From assembly GCA_019163175.1 (NCBI GenBank), contig JAFLKN010000014.1:1-64000 (forward strand): a stretch of DNA of 64,000 nt, written 5' to 3'. The position numbers and the translations under genes are program-made. This document shows positions 61,917-64,000 of the stretch, piece by piece. The notes under the pieces were generated by a model that made no database searches, was not told where the DNA came from, and saw only the letters and a list, made by a program, of their open reading frames with translations. Each line of letters opens with the position of its first letter. Position 1 is the stretch's first letter. The stretch is from Prolixibacteraceae bacterium (lineage in GTDB: Bacteria > Bacteroidota > Bacteroidia > Bacteroidales > Prolixibacteraceae).

Positions 61917-63197
61917 TTATTTTCCAGTTGGTTTTGGACTTTCAGTAACCAGTTTTAAAGCTTCTGTCTCATAAATTTCTCCGGTCATTTCGCCTAACGA
62001 TGTACGGGTAATATAATTGTAGCGTTCAAAGCCGCCAAAATCTTCTTTGGTAAGGATATATCCAAAAGCATCGTTAGTCAATCCAAATAGGAAAGGCTGT
62101 TCTGTATTCATTTTACGTTTCACATAAAAACCAATATTGGGTAATGCCTCACCTGGAATAGTTAAAACCTGAGCCTTACCAATATTCAAAAGATTTACCC
62201 GTGTGGTAACCGAAGTGAAATCCATATTCTTTGCAGCATTCCCGGCAACAGGTGAATTTTTAAAAACGTAACGCATCACCTCATTGTCAACCGGAAATTT
62301 AATCATCCGCGAAGTACAGTACAAATCAGGATTTTCATCAACCGGAGCTTTTTCAACAATGCGAAGAGCCTCGTCGGCCATTAGGTTACCAATTCGAATG
62401 CACTCATTCCAATCGTTAGCCTCTCCCCCATTTTCAAGACGGGTATCGGCTGTGACCATGCCACCTTGAGCGCTATTCATAAAAATAGCCATACCACCCA
62501 CTTTCGATTCAATTCGCTCGTATAGTGGTCCGCATAAATCAGGACTCATTGTTTTACGGTCAGTACCCAAAATTTCAGGATGTGTAGCATAATTGACCAA
62601 TGTTACTATCGTTTTTCCTTTGTTTTTTCCTGAAGAAGCAACGGCTTGTAATACTCCGCAGCGGGGATCATAAAGTTTGTCGGCATAATAGTTATAGGCT
62701 ATTTTTCCTTTGGCAACGCCAACTGCCGTTTTAAGTGTAGCAGGTTCCAGGTTCGCAATCGCTTCGTTCACGGCATCGGCCATCTGAATAACACACCAAT
62801 CCAGATATTTAAGATCGGCCCCAGTATTTCCCTTTTCATCCGGAAAACCATAAGCATCAGGTGCACTGTGGGCATGCGTTGCTCCAATTAAAATATTTTC
62901 AGCCGGAATACCTTTAATCAGTTTTCGCGACCGGTTGCCTAAATAAGCTGGCCAACCCAGATTATCAACACTCACAATTGCAACACGTGTTTCTCCCTTT
63001 TCCAGAACAAAAGCCCGGATAAATAAATCTCCTTGCTTGCTGGTAGGCATCACCGGCGTGCCCATTCCTCCGGAAATAGGAATTAAAGTTTTAGGTGTTA
63101 TTACTCGCAAAGCCGCACCGGCTTTGAATGTTTGAGCATTAGCGCTCCCTAAAAATGAGAACAAAATAAATACAGCACTGATTAATCTTATTTTCAT
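61917..63197 (-). CDS. Secreted short neutral-ceramidase-superfamily protein
   Basis: The 426-residue protein has a signal peptide (LISAVFILFSFLGSANA). The N-terminal-domain pattern of neutral/alkaline ceramidase relatives is clear: FKAGAALRVITPKTLIPISGG near 24 (AGAALRVITPKTLIPISGG), IGATHAHSAPDAYG near 105 with zinc-type His residues, and VNYATHPEILG near 203 with another. The usual G-D-V-S/N-P segment reads GGMVTAD near 245, so the residue at the ceramidase nucleophile position is Thr. The C-terminal immunoglobulin-like domain of true ceramidases is missing, and the protein is only about two thirds of their length. It is therefore probably not a ceramidase; other amidase or hydrolase activity is possible. 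It heads the run that includes the phosphatase at 60583. Confidence 0.75.
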   Translation of the reverse strand: MKIRLISAVFILFSFLGSANAQTFKAGAALRVITPKTLIPISGGMGTPVMPTSKQGDLFIRAFVLEKGETRVAIVSVDNLGWPAYLGNRSRKLIKGIPAENILIGATHAHSAPDAYGFPDEKGNTGADLKYLDWCVIQMADAVNEAIANLEPATLKTAVGVAKGKIAYNYYADKLYDPRCGVLQAVASSGKNKGKTIVTLVNYATHPEILGTDRKTMSPDLCGPLYERIESKVGGMAIFMNSAQGGMVTADTRLENGGEANDWNECIRIGNLMADEALRIVEKAPVDENPDLYCTSRMIKFPVDNEVMRYVFKNSPVAGNAAKNMDFTSVTTRVNLLNIGKAQVLTIPGEALPNIGFYVKRKMNTEQPFLFGLTNDAFGYILTKEDFGGFERYNYITRTSLGEMTGEIYETEALKLVTESPKPTGK

Positions 63198-63416
63198 GAT
63201 GATTGTTTAAGTTGGTATATGCAAATATTAGAAAGCAAGGTAAGATGAACAAACGGAAAATTACCTGTATTACATAGTATCCTAACAACTGAATAGCCTT
63301 TTCAACTAAATATTCGTTTAAAAAAGTCAATAAATCATCAGAAATATACTTTTTTATCTATTTACTTTACGAAACAAAGAATAGTAGTACAGAAATTAAA
63401 CCTAAACTATAACAAG

Positions 63417-64000
63417 ATGCGAATTCTTAAACTTAACCTATTCGTTCTGCTGCTTTTAGTAGTTTCAGTGTCTCTTCAGGCACAGCCAAAGACTAAAACC
63501 AAAGGGCAAAATAAATACCGGAGCAACTACGAAGAAAAAACGCTTTCGCCAACCGACAATCCTTATCTTTTACCTTACAACCGTTGGATTGTGCCAAACG
63601 GAACACAAGTTTATTTTGGCAATCCTGAACTGGAAAACCATGCACTCGATGTTGCGCTTTCGCCCGACGAAAAATGGATCGCGGTTGAAGGCCGTTATGA
63701 AGTGGTGGTTATTTCGGTCGAAACAGGAAAACTGGCTGACAACCTCCCGATGAAAGGCTTAATCAAAGATCAGAATATCATGAACACCTTCTCTGGAATT
63801 TGCTGGCTAAAGGAAGGTGAACAATACAAATTATTCTGGGGAGCTGTCGGTAACAAGTCAAGCTCTTATGTTTTAACTGCCAACTGGGATGGTAAAAAAC
63901 TAACCAGCGCCGAACCCTATTCCTTCGAAGTCGTCAAGCCAGCAGAAACAGCTCTGCCAAACGAAGTTCTTATTCAGAATGAAAATGGGGAAAATTACCT
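63417..64000 (+). CDS. Secreted beta-propeller protein, N-terminal part, cut by window edge
   Basis: An ATG at 63417 opens a frame that stays open to the window end (194 codons seen). It has a signal peptide (FVLLLLVVSVSLQA). After a basic linker come WIVPNGTQVYFGNPELENHA, LDVALSPDEKWIAVEGRYEVVV and VETGKLADNLPMKG, which are propeller blades of the YVTN/YncE kind (quoted with breaks). The opening pattern is like Bacteroidota proteins that join a YncE-type propeller to an alkaline-phosphatase-superfamily domain, but the second domain would lie outside the window. It is divergent from the gene at 63197, with 219 bases between the two starts. The identity of the missing C-terminal part decides the annotation. 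Confidence 0.65.
   Translation, partial: MRILKLNLFVLLLLVVSVSLQAQPKTKTKGQNKYRSNYEEKTLSPTDNPYLLPYNRWIVPNGTQVYFGNPELENHALDVALSPDEKWIAVEGRYEVVVISVETGKLADNLPMKGLIKDQNIMNTFSGICWLKEGEQYKLFWGAVGNKSSSYVLTANWDGKKLTSAEPYSFEVVKPAETALPNEVLIQNENGENY

Noticed and set aside
61917-63197. Glycosphingolipid or GPI-anchor degradation system built on a ceramidase
   Set aside because: The ceramidase-like protein is short and lacks the Ser; the idea is kept only as a weak alternative to phosphomannan.

Overview
The window comes from a member of the Bacteroidota, most likely the Bacteroidales/Marinilabiliales side. The evidence is one SusC/SusD pair, many lipoproteins with a lipobox Cys, several GH92 and GH78 enzymes, and a moderate to low G+C composition. 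It is one large glycan-utilisation region (a PUL supercluster). No tRNA, rRNA, CRISPR array, insertion sequence or phage gene was seen.

Layout. (1) Positions 1-31976, all on the minus strand, form two long runs with mostly short gaps. The upstream run (31976 down to 17038) holds a GH78 rhamnosidase, a GH92 mannosidase, a DUF1349 protein, a beta-propeller/helical-toroid protein, an acetylxylan-esterase-like hydrolase, a metallophosphoesterase, a second GH78 with PA14, and an S41-like protein that has lost its catalytic Ser. The downstream run (16902 down to 1) starts with a LacI regulator, then a ROK kinase, GmhA-like isomerase, GH38 mannosidase, sugar MFS permease, three tandem TIM-barrel paralogues, a PfkB-HAD fusion, an unrecognised 369-aa protein, a Tat-exported Gfo/Idh/MocA oxidoreductase, an AGE-family epimerase and a sodium:solute symporter cut by the window edge. 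(2) Positions 32290-41027 hold an AraC regulator (minus) divergent from a plus-strand operon: DHDPS/NAL-family aldolase, a decayed symporter remnant, a BNR sialidase-like protein, a sialidase-like/ChbG-deacetylase fusion, a GDPD-like phosphodiesterase and a divergent GH92. A bidirectional terminator closes it. (3) Positions 41212-63197 (minus) hold a third GH92, three more propeller/helical proteins, four metallophosphoesterases, the SusC/SusD pair and a short ceramidase-superfamily protein. (4) A divergent plus-strand propeller protein, possibly the N-terminus of a YncE/alkaline-phosphatase type enzyme, runs off the right edge.

How it may work together (inference). SusC/SusD import oligosaccharides. 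Secreted alpha-mannosidases (three GH92, one GH38) and rhamnosidases (two GH78) trim them, and the five metallophosphoesterases and the GDPD may remove phosphate or phosphodiester groups. Transporters, the ROK kinase, isomerase, PfkB-HAD fusion, epimerase and aldolase then handle the sugars inside the cell. This suggests a phosphorylated, mannose- and rhamnose-containing glycan, but the substrate is not proven by sequence. A palindrome in front of the ROK operon recurs, with 12 of 14 bases matching, upstream of susC, which suggests that the LacI protein links sugar catabolism to import. The strongest candidates for undescribed biology are the four-member propeller/helical-toroid family, the tandem TIM-barrel trio and the isomerase/kinase/phosphatase set.
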